From the NCBI RefSeq assembly GCF_029688735.1, contig NZ_JARULD010000001.1, forward strand, positions 186,001 to 250,000: a DNA stretch of 64,000 bases. Direction: 5' to 3'. This stretch comes from Qipengyuania flavescens (GTDB lineage: Bacteria; Pseudomonadota; Alphaproteobacteria; Sphingomonadales; Sphingomonadaceae). The notes beneath the pieces were generated by a model, which saw only the letters and a program-made list of their open reading frames with translations, did no database searches and was not told where the DNA came from. A program made the position numbers and the translations under genes. Positions 17,552 to 26,103 of the stretch are shown here, piece by piece (the stretch's first letter is position 1; each line of letters begins with the position of its first letter).

Positions 17552-19515
17552 GTCGCGAGCGGACCCAGCGCGTCTTTCAGGTCACCGAGCCACGGCTCAT
17601 ACGGCTTCCACGCGCCCTGCCCCTTGCGGTTGATCGGCTGACGCACCTGCTCGCTGCTCGCGGTTCTCACGGCGCGGTCGGTCTTGTGAAAGTCCAGGCA
17701 GGCCTCTTCGAAGTCGAGGCCGCAGTGATCGAGCATACACCGGACCTGCCCTTCCAGATCGTCGAGCACATCCTCATGCCGGACGCGCAGAACCTTGCCC
17801 GGAAGAACCTCGTCCCAGTGGTCCATCAGATCGACGTAGTCCGCATAATAGCGGCCGACCTCGGTCAGCCCGTAAGTGAACTCCTGTCCCTCTGCGAAGA
17901 GCTGCTTGAAGCCGGAGAAACAGCAATCCATCGGATCGCGGCGCGCGTCGATGATTTTCGCGTTCGGCAGGATCAGGTGGATCAGCCCGATGTGCCGGAA
18001 ATTGTTCGGCATCTTGTCGATGAAGAAGGGTGCACCCTGCCGGTGGACGCGCGTATCCTCGATGAATTGCCGGCCGAACTTCGACAGCTGCTCGGCGGAT
18101 AGTTCATGCAGCACTTCGGGGTAGCGCGACTGGCCTGCCTTGCGGCCACGCAGACGGTGGGCAAGCGCAAGGATGTTCGGCAGTTCCAGCGTGCCGTCCA
18201 CCTGGCTGTGGCTGGCAAGAATTTGTTCGAGCAGCGTCGATCCAGCCCGCGGAAGACCGAGAATGAAGATCGGATCCGGAGACTGATCGCCTGCGCCCTC
18301 ATGCTTTGCGAACAGATCTCGTGTGCAGACCTCTTTCTGGCGCGCCAGTTCCTCCGACATGCCATCTGCGCTGTAACGGGTCTGGGCGCGCTTCAGTGAA
18401 TTCCCGGTCTCGTAGAAGCCGAAGCTGTCGCCGTACTCCTTGCGGTCCTCAAGAGCCTTGCCGAGCGCGAAGCTTAGGTGAACGCGATCCATGAAAGCCA
18501 GATCTTCACGCGCGGTTTGCTCGCGCATCCCGATTATCTCGTCGTCGGTGAAGCTATAGGTCTTGAGATTGGCGAGCGCATACCAGGCGTCGCCGTGATC
18601 GGGCTTCGCCGCGACGGCAGCGCGGTAGCTCACAACCGCCTCCTCCTGCGCGCCGGTCGTCTTCAGCGCGTGTCCCTTGCTTGTCAGCGTTGCGACATCT
18701 CCGGGGAGCCGATCGAGGACCGCATCGAAAAGTTCGAATGCACGGCCATAATCGCCTGTCTGCATGCTTTCGATGGCAAAATGCGACTGGAACAGCGGAT
18801 TTGCCGGGTCGCGCGCATGCAGCGCTTCCGCCTCCTCGCGCGCTCGATCGAACTTCTGGCGCCGCCGCAGCGCGTCGATATAGTCGAGCTGGACCTGAAT
18901 ATTGTCCGGCTCGAAGGCCCGCGCGCTCTCCAGTAGGAATTCCGCATCGTCGAGTATGCCGAGCTTGATGCCGATCTGGGCGAGCAGGCGCATGCCTTCG
19001 ACATTGCGAGGATTGGCGCGCAGGAAGCGCCGGCAAATCTCTTCGGCGCGAAGAACGCGCCCTTCGTGCAGGTGATGGGTGACCGCGACGAGTTCGCGCG
19101 GCAGCGCCGCAATTCTGCGAGCTTGCGCCTGCGCCGCTTGCGCCTCCGCGCCGTTGCCACGCGCCGCCTCGATCTCCGCCAACGCACGCCAGCTGGCATC
19201 CAGCGCGGGGTTGAAGCGGGTGGCTCTGGCGTAGGCCGCGATGGCGCGATCCGTGTCACCGCGCGCGCGTGCCAGATGGCCCGCCTCCTGCCACGCACGT
19301 CCGTACTCGGGCATGGCGGCGTGAAGGCGCGAAAGGTGCTCGTCGGCCTGCTCGAACCGTTCGAGATACCGCGCGGCTACCGCGGCGATATAAAGTGCTT
19401 CGGCGTCGCCAGGATCGGCTTGTAGCAAAGCTTCGGCAATCTGGAGGCCACGCGCGAAGTCTCCCACCTGCAACGCCTTTTGCGCTGAACCCAGATGCTC
19501 TTCCCGTGACGCCAT
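17548..19515 (-). CDS. TPR-repeat sulfotransferase
   Basis: The 655-residue protein has an N-terminal half (residues about 1-360) of some nine tetratricopeptide repeats, then a sulfotransferase domain. The 5'-phosphosulfate loop LPRAGSTLLEQILASH lies at 421-436. The 3'-phosphate-binding region (DARRDPMDCCFSGF) lies at about 523-536. Such proteins are thought to transfer sulfate from PAPS to a protein or glycan brought by the TPR part. It lacks a signal peptide, so a cytoplasmic location is expected. The gene lies 79 bases downstream of a TonB receptor in the same direction, a pairing that suggests cotranscription. The substrate is unknown. Confidence 0.9.
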   Translation of the reverse strand: MASREEHLGSAQKALQVGDFARGLQIAEALLQADPGDAEALYIAAVAARYLERFEQADEHLSRLHAAMPEYGRAWQEAGHLARARGDTDRAIAAYARATRFNPALDASWRALAEIEAARGNGAEAQAAQAQARRIAALPRELVAVTHHLHEGRVLRAEEICRRFLRANPRNVEGMRLLAQIGIKLGILDDAEFLLESARAFEPDNIQVQLDYIDALRRRQKFDRAREEAEALHARDPANPLFQSHFAIESMQTGDYGRAFELFDAVLDRLPGDVATLTSKGHALKTTGAQEEAVVSYRAAVAAKPDHGDAWYALANLKTYSFTDDEIIGMREQTAREDLAFMDRVHLSFALGKALEDRKEYGDSFGFYETGNSLKRAQTRYSADGMSEELARQKEVCTRDLFAKHEGAGDQSPDPIFILGLPRAGSTLLEQILASHSQVDGTLELPNILALAHRLRGRKAGQSRYPEVLHELSAEQLSKFGRQFIEDTRVHRQGAPFFIDKMPNNFRHIGLIHLILPNAKIIDARRDPMDCCFSGFKQLFAEGQEFTYGLTEVGRYYADYVDLMDHWDEVLPGKVLRVRHEDVLDDLEGQVRCMLDHCGLDFEEACLDFHKTDRAVRTASSEQVRQPINRKGQGAWKPYEPWLGDLKDALGPLAT

Positions 19516-19594
19516 CCCTCGCCCCTATCAAAGCGAACGGCGGAGGCGAAGCCTTGCTTCACCCCCGCCGCCCGGATTTCGTGATTGCGAACGA

Positions 19595-22240
19595 TCAGTA
19601 GTCGTAGGAGACCCTGAGGCCGACCGTCAGCGGACGGTTGGTGGCGATCCGCGCACGGTCGTTCACGTAATTGCCCGAGATTTGCGCGCGCTCGTCGAAC
19701 AGGTTCTCGCCGAACAGCTCGAACTTCCAGTTCGCCGAGGTGATACCCGCGGCCAGATCGAACAGCGTGTAGCCGTCGAGCCTGAGCTTGTTGATCTCGA
19801 TCACATCGGTGAACTTCGAGGCCGAATGCGTGACCTGCGGCTGGATATAGGCACCCAGCGTATCGTTGAGATCCCACTCGTAGCGTACGCGGATATTACC
19901 CTGGAAGGACGGAGCGAACGCCAGATCGGAACCTTCGACGACATCGTCGGTCGGGATCAGCACGTCGGTGATCTCGGTGTCGAGGATCGAGAATGCACCC
20001 GCGACCGTCAGACCCGGAGCCGAATAAGGCGCGACGGTGAAGTCCGCCTCCAGCCCCTTGATCTCCGCATCCGCCGCATTGGCCGAGAAGAACAGGTTGG
20101 TGATCGACGGATCGAAGATCGTCGTCTGCAACCGGCTGATATCGACGTAGAACGCGCTACCGTTGAAGCGGAACTGCCCGTCGAGCAGGTCCATCTTCCA
20201 GCCGAGCTCGTAGTTCTTCACTTCGTCGGTCTCGAGCTCGAACGGGACGGTGAAGCCCGCGCCGTTGGTCGCGCCGCCCGGGCGATTCAGCAATCCAGGG
20301 CGGAAGCCTTCCGAATAGGTCGCGTAGAACAGCAGGTCTTCGGTCGGGGTCAGCGTCAGCGTGCCCTTGTAGATGAACCCATCGGTCGAGGCCGTGTCCG
20401 GTGCGCGCACCGCGTTGAACACCTGCTGCGCCTGAGAAGCGCTGAGGCCGGCATCCTGAATGTCCTGCAGGCTGTCATCCAGCGTGAAGGTCTGGCGCAG
20501 GTCCGCGTTGCACGAGCCGATGAAGGTGTAGCTACCGTCGCCATCGTACAGATCGTTGAGGTCCGTCCCGAAGGCATTGGCATCCTCGGCTGCGCCGCTG
20601 TTGCAGAAGCTGCCGTTGGCGCTGCCCTCGAAGTCGACTTCGATATCGTAATACCGCGCGCCCAGCGTCACCGTCAGCAGGTCGGGCACGATGTCGAACG
20701 CCGCTTCGCCGAAGATGCCGAACTGTTCGTCCGTGCGGCGAATATCGTTGCGGAAGATGGTGTCTGCAGGGAACGGCCCGGGCTGGCTGGTATAGCCTTC
20801 CTGCGGGAAGTTCGGTGCGAACGGGCCGAAGGGCTGTGCGATGACATTCCCGGGATAGTTGAAGTCGTTGCGTTCCTTCAGCTCGAGGTCGGAGTAAAAC
20901 CCGCCCGCGGTCACCCGCCAGCGGTTTTCCGCCGGCGTGCTGAAGCGGAGTTCCTGGGTGAAGACGGTCGTTTCACTGTCCGACGTCACGTAGAGGTTCG
21001 GCGCCTGACAAGTGCCGCTGGGATCAGCCGAACCGGGATAGCTCACCGAGCCATCGCAGATGTAATACGGCAGGTACTGGCCGACGAAGAGGTAGTCGGT
21101 GTAGTCGACCCGCTGCTCCGTCTCGCGGTCGGTATAAGCGCCGGTGTAGACGATATCGAGCATCGCGAGGCGGCCTTCGACCGTCCAGCTGGTGTTCGAG
21201 AAGTCGTCCTCGAGGCGGTCTTCCTCGTAACGCTGGATTTCGAGGTCATCCAAACCGCCGAGTTCGGGGTCGGCGAAGAACACGCCGTCGCTCTCGATGC
21301 TCTGGCGCGAATGGGCGACCGTCACGCGCCAGTCGGGCGTGATTTCCCACAGCGCAGTAGCTCGGAAGCCGGAATATTGCGTGTCGTTGAAATCTTCCTC
21401 GACGAGGCCGGCATTGTCGGCATCGAGGAAAGTGACATCGCTCAAATCGGCGGTCGACTGGAAGCCGGCGCGCAGCGGGCTGACTGGCACGCCGTTTGAA
21501 CGGACGGTGCCGGCCGGGCGGAAGCGCGCACTGTCGCGCAGGTTCTGCGTGCCCGGCACATTGTCGATGTAACCACCCTGGTCGTCGAGGTAGAAGACGC
21601 CGCGCAGGCCGAAAGTATCGGTGACCGGCACGTTCAGCATGGCTTCCGCCTTGTAGCTGGTCTCGCCGCCTTTGGTGAAGGACACGCCGGCGCTCGCCCC
21701 GGCATCGAAGCCGCCGAGGTCGGGCTTGTTGGTGATGAGGCGAACGACGCCTGCCTGCGAGCTTGCGCCAAACAGCGTTCCCTGCGGACCCGAGAGCACT
21801 TCGATGCGCTCGAGATCGGCGGCGTAGACGTCGAGGTTGCGGCCGGGCTGCGCCAGCGGCTGCTCGTCGAGATAGAGCGCGACATTCGGCGCGAGGCCGG
21901 CGACGCCGGCCGTCGTCAGGTTCGGCGTCGTCGATGCGAGGCCGCGAATGTAGATCGTGCTCTGGCCCGGTCCGCTACCGCCGGCGGTGACCGTCGGCAG
22001 CTGGTCGAGATAATCTTCGAACGTGTCGATGTTGAGCTCTTCGAGCCCTTCTTCGCCCAGTGCCTGGACCGAGACGGGCACGTCCTGCAGATCCTCGCTG
22101 CGCTTCTGCGCTGTCACGACGATCACGTCGACGCCGCCGCGGCGTTCCTGCGCTACGGGCGCAGCATCCTGCGCCATCGCGGGAGTTGCAAGTGCCACAG
22201 CCAGCGCACCAGCCGATGCGCCGCTAACAAACTTCTTCAT
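19595..22240 (-). CDS. TonB-dependent receptor
   Basis: The 881-residue outer-membrane protein has a signal peptide (residues 1-23, ending TPAMAQ) and a TonB-box-like VDVIVVTAQKR at about 38-48. A plug domain (about 50-170) carries the IYIRGLAS and VLSGPQGTLFGASSQAG motifs. A 22-strand barrel ends in RVSYDY. The plug and barrel type is the one abundant in Sphingomonadales and used for complex organic substrates rather than siderophores, but the ligand is not evident. It is followed by the TPR-sulfotransferase. The promoter should lie in the AT-rich region 22241-22604. Confidence 0.95.
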   Translation of the reverse strand: MKKFVSGASAGALAVALATPAMAQDAAPVAQERRGGVDVIVVTAQKRSEDLQDVPVSVQALGEEGLEELNIDTFEDYLDQLPTVTAGGSGPGQSTIYIRGLASTTPNLTTAGVAGLAPNVALYLDEQPLAQPGRNLDVYAADLERIEVLSGPQGTLFGASSQAGVVRLITNKPDLGGFDAGASAGVSFTKGGETSYKAEAMLNVPVTDTFGLRGVFYLDDQGGYIDNVPGTQNLRDSARFRPAGTVRSNGVPVSPLRAGFQSTADLSDVTFLDADNAGLVEEDFNDTQYSGFRATALWEITPDWRVTVAHSRQSIESDGVFFADPELGGLDDLEIQRYEEDRLEDDFSNTSWTVEGRLAMLDIVYTGAYTDRETEQRVDYTDYLFVGQYLPYYICDGSVSYPGSADPSGTCQAPNLYVTSDSETTVFTQELRFSTPAENRWRVTAGGFYSDLELKERNDFNYPGNVIAQPFGPFAPNFPQEGYTSQPGPFPADTIFRNDIRRTDEQFGIFGEAAFDIVPDLLTVTLGARYYDIEVDFEGSANGSFCNSGAAEDANAFGTDLNDLYDGDGSYTFIGSCNADLRQTFTLDDSLQDIQDAGLSASQAQQVFNAVRAPDTASTDGFIYKGTLTLTPTEDLLFYATYSEGFRPGLLNRPGGATNGAGFTVPFELETDEVKNYELGWKMDLLDGQFRFNGSAFYVDISRLQTTIFDPSITNLFFSANAADAEIKGLEADFTVAPYSAPGLTVAGAFSILDTEITDVLIPTDDVVEGSDLAFAPSFQGNIRVRYEWDLNDTLGAYIQPQVTHSASKFTDVIEINKLRLDGYTLFDLAAGITSANWKFELFGENLFDERAQISGNYVNDRARIATNRPLTVGLRVSYDY

Positions 22241-22604
22241 GGTGGATAGCCCCTAGCCAAACTACATTCAGAGACAGCGACGCGTCAGACAATGCGGCGC
22301 ATCGCATGAGAATAGTCCCGCTTTCGGAAAATCAACGAAAGCGACGGGGGGCGATAGCAATCGAAAATTGCGCAGGCCACCGGCGCCGGGGAGAATTGCG
22401 GAATGCAACCCAGCCTGTTGCAAAGAGTCCACACGCCACAAATTTAATCGAATAGTGTTCGATGCCGTGTGACTATTATAAACTACGGTGTGAGCTTATC
22501 TTTGGGTATTCTTTTTCTCTCTAAACGCTTTCAACAGTAAAACTTAAGTATCGAAATTTTTCACTTCGAATGGCTGAAGGCTAGCTCGGCTCGATACTGT
22601 TTTC
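22241..22604. other. AT-rich intergenic region between TonB receptor and BCCT genes
   Basis: No gene is visible in these 364 bases. The segment 22430-22570 is clearly richer in A and T than its surroundings and probably holds the promoter of the TonB receptor (minus strand). A seven-base inverted repeat, AGTATCG at 22547-22553 and CGATACT at 22592-22598, lies just beyond the BCCT stop with a smaller CGAA/TTCG pair inside. It may help end the BCCT transcript, although no clean T-run follows. Confidence 0.5.
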
Positions 22605-24290
22605 CTACTCTCCTCGAGCGAGATCAGCGCAACCTTCCGCAGTAGTCGGTACGCCATGACGCTTCCGGACCAGATCGAATGCGATCGCCTTGAGGATTGC
22701 GACAGCCATCAGCGCCACGACAAAGGAAAACGGAAGAGCGCCGATGATCATGGTAATGCGGATCGCGTCGATCCCGCCGAGGATCAGCATGCTACCGACG
22801 ACAAAGGCCAGCGCCCCGCCCCAGAACAGGATGTGGTGTCGGCGCTCCCCGTCGGTTTCGCCTGCGCCATTGATCGTGTTGACGATCAGGATGGCGCTGT
22901 CAGCAGACGTGATGAGGTAGGTCATCAGCAAGATCACGACGAGGCCGGATACCAGGCTGGCGACGGCCGGGTCCAGCAGAACGGCAAGCGTCGCATAGAG
23001 CTGGTCGGATATGCCGGTCTCGACGATGGTCCCGCCCGCGACGCCGCTCAGCTCAAGGTTGATCGCCGTACCACCGACGATGGCCATCCAGACGAAACAC
23101 ATCAGCGACGGCACAAGGACCACGCCGAAGACGTATTCGCGCACGGTCCGCCCGCGCGAGATCCGCGCAATGAACATGCCGACGAACGGTGCGAAGGCTA
23201 TCCACCACGCCCAGTAGAACACCGACCAGTCGAGCTGCCACTGCAGCAGCGCCTGCGCCGTCTCACCCTGCACATCAGGAAACAACCGCAGCGAGTTGGG
23301 CACGAGGGTGACGAAATAGTCCCACAGCGCTGTCCCCAGAAGGCCCAGCCCGTACAGGCCCGAGCCGACGATGGCGAACAGCGCGAGCAAAGCGAAGGAC
23401 AGACCCATGTTCAGGTTGGAGAGCCATTTGATGCCCTTCCCCACGCCAGACAGCGCGCTGAGCGTCGATGCGCCGACCAGGAGCATCAGCGCCAATATGA
23501 TGGCTATCACCGACGATCTGCCGTCTTCGGCCAGCAGCCAGTCACCCAGACCGAGTCGCGCCAGGCCGGCGATGAACTGCTCGACGCCGAGGCCCATGGT
23601 AACCGCCACACCGAGGATCGTCGCCACGACTGCGACGATATCGACCAGATGGCCGGAGAAACCGGAAAGGACGCGCCCGAACAGCGGCGCGAGAGCCGAG
23701 CGGATGGTCAGCGGCAAGCCCCGGCGATAGGCGACATAGCCAATCGCCAGCCCGACCAGCGCATAGGTACCCCAGGCGGCAAATCCCCAGTGCAGGAAGG
23801 TATAGATATAGGCCGGCCGAACCGCCTCCTGCGATAGCGGCTCGATCGTTCCGCGGATGATGTCGGGATTGTTCGCGAAATGCGCGAGAGGCTCCCCGGT
23901 GGAATAGGTCAGCATGCCGATGCCGATCCCCGCGCCGAACAGCATCGCGAACCACGAGAAGCGCCCAAACTCGGGCTTCTCGTCCGGGGGGCCGATGCGC
24001 AGGCGGCCCGACTGCGGGATGACCGCCACCATGAAGCACGCGAACATCAGGAAGGCCACAAGATAGACGTACCAGCCGGCGAAGGCGCGGATAATCGTGG
24101 AATTGGCAGCTGTTAGCGTTTCGTTCGCACTGACCGGGAAGAAGATCGCCCACATGATGATGAGCGAGACGATGATCTTGGAAGGGATCGTAACCGCCCG
24201 GCTGAAGCCGTCGTAAAAACCGCGGTTCGCAGTCCGGATCGGGAGATCGACTAGCGGCGGATCGATCGGTGCGTCGTTGGTGCTGCTCAT
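22605..24290 (-). CDS. BCCT family transporter (betaine/choline/carnitine type)
   Basis: This 561-residue protein has twelve predicted membrane spans. The glycine-rich segment of span 3 is present (GAGIGIGMLTYSTGEPLAH). The BCCT signature in span 8 and the following loop reads YWAWWIAFAPFVGMFIARIS then RGRTVREYV. BCCT carriers move quaternary ammonium compounds, most often with sodium, for osmoprotection or nutrition. The Gly-rich span without a Met-motif is compatible with sodium coupling, but the substrate is not certain. It is a single gene with wide flanking gaps, next to a TonB receptor and a tRNA. Confidence 0.93.
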   Translation of the reverse strand: MSSTNDAPIDPPLVDLPIRTANRGFYDGFSRAVTIPSKIIVSLIIMWAIFFPVSANETLTAANSTIIRAFAGWYVYLVAFLMFACFMVAVIPQSGRLRIGPPDEKPEFGRFSWFAMLFGAGIGIGMLTYSTGEPLAHFANNPDIIRGTIEPLSQEAVRPAYIYTFLHWGFAAWGTYALVGLAIGYVAYRRGLPLTIRSALAPLFGRVLSGFSGHLVDIVAVVATILGVAVTMGLGVEQFIAGLARLGLGDWLLAEDGRSSVIAIILALMLLVGASTLSALSGVGKGIKWLSNLNMGLSFALLALFAIVGSGLYGLGLLGTALWDYFVTLVPNSLRLFPDVQGETAQALLQWQLDWSVFYWAWWIAFAPFVGMFIARISRGRTVREYVFGVVLVPSLMCFVWMAIVGGTAINLELSGVAGGTIVETGISDQLYATLAVLLDPAVASLVSGLVVILLMTYLITSADSAILIVNTINGAGETDGERRHHILFWGGALAFVVGSMLILGGIDAIRITMIIGALPFSFVVALMAVAILKAIAFDLVRKRHGVPTTAEGCADLARGE

Positions 24291-24447
24291 GTGCGGAATC
24301 GTGCTCGCTTTCCTGGCGCCCGTGCGTTCATGCTGTCGGCTGATGCGTAGGGAGAGCCCCCCCGCGGTTCACGGGCCAGCATAGGAAAAGGGCCGCGGAA
24401 TGCAAATCGCGCTGCCGGATTTCTGCGGTTGGAGATGTGAAGCGAGG

Positions 24448-24533
24448 TGGTGGACAGGGCTGGATTCGAACCAGCGTACGCTTGCGCGGGCAGATTTACA
24501 GTCTGCTGCCTTTAACCACTCGGCCACCTGTCC
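24448..24533 (-). tRNA. tRNA-Tyr (anticodon GTA)
   Basis: Read on the minus strand, a class II tRNA with a long variable arm is seen. The acceptor stem GGACAGG (24533-24527) pairs with CCTGTCC (24458-24452), with discriminator A and an encoded CCA (24450-24448). The anticodon loop TGTAAAT carries GTA at 24499-24497, the T-loop is TTCGAAT, and the D-arm starts GGCCGAGTGG. Confidence 0.95.
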
Positions 24534-24682
24534 ACACGGGCTCGCTCAGTCTCTATCGAGAGAGAAATGCTGGGGAAGCCGCATGGCTCCCCGGCCGAGA
24601 GGCGCCCCTTTGGCGAAGCGGCGCTTGCCTGTCAATGCCCTCGCTGGCAGGAGCCGCAGCCAATGCTTCAGACAGGACGGAT

Positions 24683-25480
24683 ATGATGGCCAAAGGCGAA
24701 CGGAAAAGGGCCCTGCGTGGGCGAGCAGGCAGGATGAAAGGCGGGCGCGGCAGTGGCCGGGCCAGCACGGGTCATGTGCGTCTGTGGGGTCGCCATGCGG
24801 TGGAGGCCGCGTTGAAAAACCCTGACCGGGTGCACCGTAAGCTATGGGCCACGCGTGAGGGCATCGAGACCCTCGATGGCGAACTGCCCGCAGATTTCCC
24901 GGTCGAATATGCCGATGTCGCGGATCTCGCGCCTCTGGTGGCAAAGGACGCCCCGCATCAGGGTCTGGTGCTCGAATGCGCGGCGCTGGAAGATGTGCAT
25001 CTCGATGAGGTCATAGGCGGCGAGGCTGATGCGCCGTTGGTCTTTCTCGACCAGGTCACCGATCCGCACAACGTCGGCGCGATCATGCGCTCTGCGGCCG
25101 CTTTCGGCGCCGCGGCAATCGTCACCCAGGATCGGCACGCTCCACCGGAAGGCGGCGTGGTTGCCAAGTCCGCCTCGGGTGCGCTCGAAACCGTGCCGTG
25201 GGTTCGCGTGGTAAATCTTGCTCGCGCGCTCGAGCAGGCAGCCGATGCGGGGTACTGGCGGATCGGGCTAACCGGAGCGGCGGACGCCACACTGGCCGAA
25301 GCTTTGCCGGCAGGGCCGGTGGCGCTGGTCCTTGGCGCGGAGGGTCCGGGCATGCGCCATAATATCGAGGTGCATTGCGACGCGCTGGCCCGCCTCCCGA
25401 TCGGCGATGCGGTCGAAAGCCTCAACGTCTCGAACGCCGCCGCGATCGCGCTTTATGCGATCGCTACGCGGCAAGCCTAG
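24683..25480 (+). CDS. rlmB: 23S rRNA (guanosine-2'-O-)-methyltransferase RlmB-like, TrmH/SpoU family
   Basis: The 265-residue protein has an N-terminal basic tail (residues 1-30), a substrate-binding domain with LWGRHAVEAALKNPDR, and the SPOUT knot domain. The three SpoU motifs are present: DPHNVGAIMRSA, ALVLGAEGPGM and ESLNVSNAAAIALY. RlmB methylates the ribose of G2251 in 23S rRNA; assignment to RlmB rather than another TrmH-type enzyme rests on overall arrangement. The frame runs upstream through the tRNA complement. The start is the ATG at 24683 or 24686, with AGGA five or eight bases before. It is convergent with HU. Confidence 0.88.
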   Translation: MMAKGERKRALRGRAGRMKGGRGSGRASTGHVRLWGRHAVEAALKNPDRVHRKLWATREGIETLDGELPADFPVEYADVADLAPLVAKDAPHQGLVLECAALEDVHLDEVIGGEADAPLVFLDQVTDPHNVGAIMRSAAAFGAAAIVTQDRHAPPEGGVVAKSASGALETVPWVRVVNLARALEQAADAGYWRIGLTGAADATLAEALPAGPVALVLGAEGPGMRHNIEVHCDALARLPIGDAVESLNVSNAAAIALYAIATRQA

Positions 25481-25483
25481 ACC

Positions 25484-25520
25484 AAAACAAAAACGCCGCG
25501 CCCCTTTCGAGACGCGGCGT
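25484..25520 (-). terminator. Intrinsic terminator of the HU gene
   Basis: On the minus strand, ACGCCGCG (25520-25513) pairs perfectly with CGCGGCGT (25500-25493) around a 12-base loop and is followed by TTTTTGTTTT. It is 59 bases beyond the HU stop and only four bases after the convergent rlmB stop. Confidence 0.88.
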
Positions 25521-25578
25521 AATTTGCATCTCCGGCCGCTGCCGAGGCGTTGGCAGGTCCGGACAGATCGTCGATCGC

Positions 25579-25851
25579 TTAGTTGACCGCGTCCTTGAGG
25601 CCCTTGCCGGCCTTGAACTTCGGCTGGTTCGATGCCTTGATGGTCATCGGTTCGCCGGTACGGGGATTGCGGCCGGTCGAAGCCTTGCGCTTGGCAACCG
25701 AAAAGGTGCCGAAGCCGACGAGGCGAACTTCGTCGCCGCTCGACAGTGCCTTGCTGATCGAATCGAAAACGCCTTCGACGGCGCTCGATGCATCGCTCTT
25801 GGAAAGGCCGCTCGCATCGGCAACCGCGCTGATCAGGTCGTTCTTGTTCAT
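25579..25851 (-). CDS. hupB: DNA-binding protein HU
   Basis: HU is the small nucleoid protein that bends and wraps DNA. The 90-residue product begins MNKNDLISAVADASGLSKSD and has the VRLVGFGTFSVAKR strands. The DNA-contacting arm with the family signature (GRNPRTGEPMTIKAS) and the C-terminal FKAGKGLKDAVN follow. The start at 25851 is chosen over an open upstream frame because it matches the family N-terminus. It lies downstream of lon in the same direction, an arrangement widely conserved in proteobacteria, with a 250-base gap that should hold its own promoter. Confidence 0.96.
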   Translation of the reverse strand: MNKNDLISAVADASGLSKSDASSAVEGVFDSISKALSSGDEVRLVGFGTFSVAKRKASTGRNPRTGEPMTIKASNQPKFKAGKGLKDAVN

Positions 25852-26103
25852 TCTGGGAACCCCCTCAATATAATTTTGAAAACTGTTCGGTGAATCGCCT
25901 CTCCGAAGGCGCACGAATTGAGAGAGTTTTCCGGGCTCTGTCAAAGGCAAATATGGCCAAAATGCGCGATTTTTCGGGCGAAATTCGCCGCGAACACGGT
26001 TAACGGCGCATTCACCGGTCGCGGCGGTGACGCAGTCCTTGTTTGCAACTCAAAATGATCGTGCTCGCAACCGACGAGTCGCTGCGACGCAATATATCTT
26101 TTG

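Noticed and set aside
19682-21499. 605-residue plus-strand ORF opposite the TonB receptor gene
   Set aside because: Antisense frame of a clearly conserved receptor gene; no family features.
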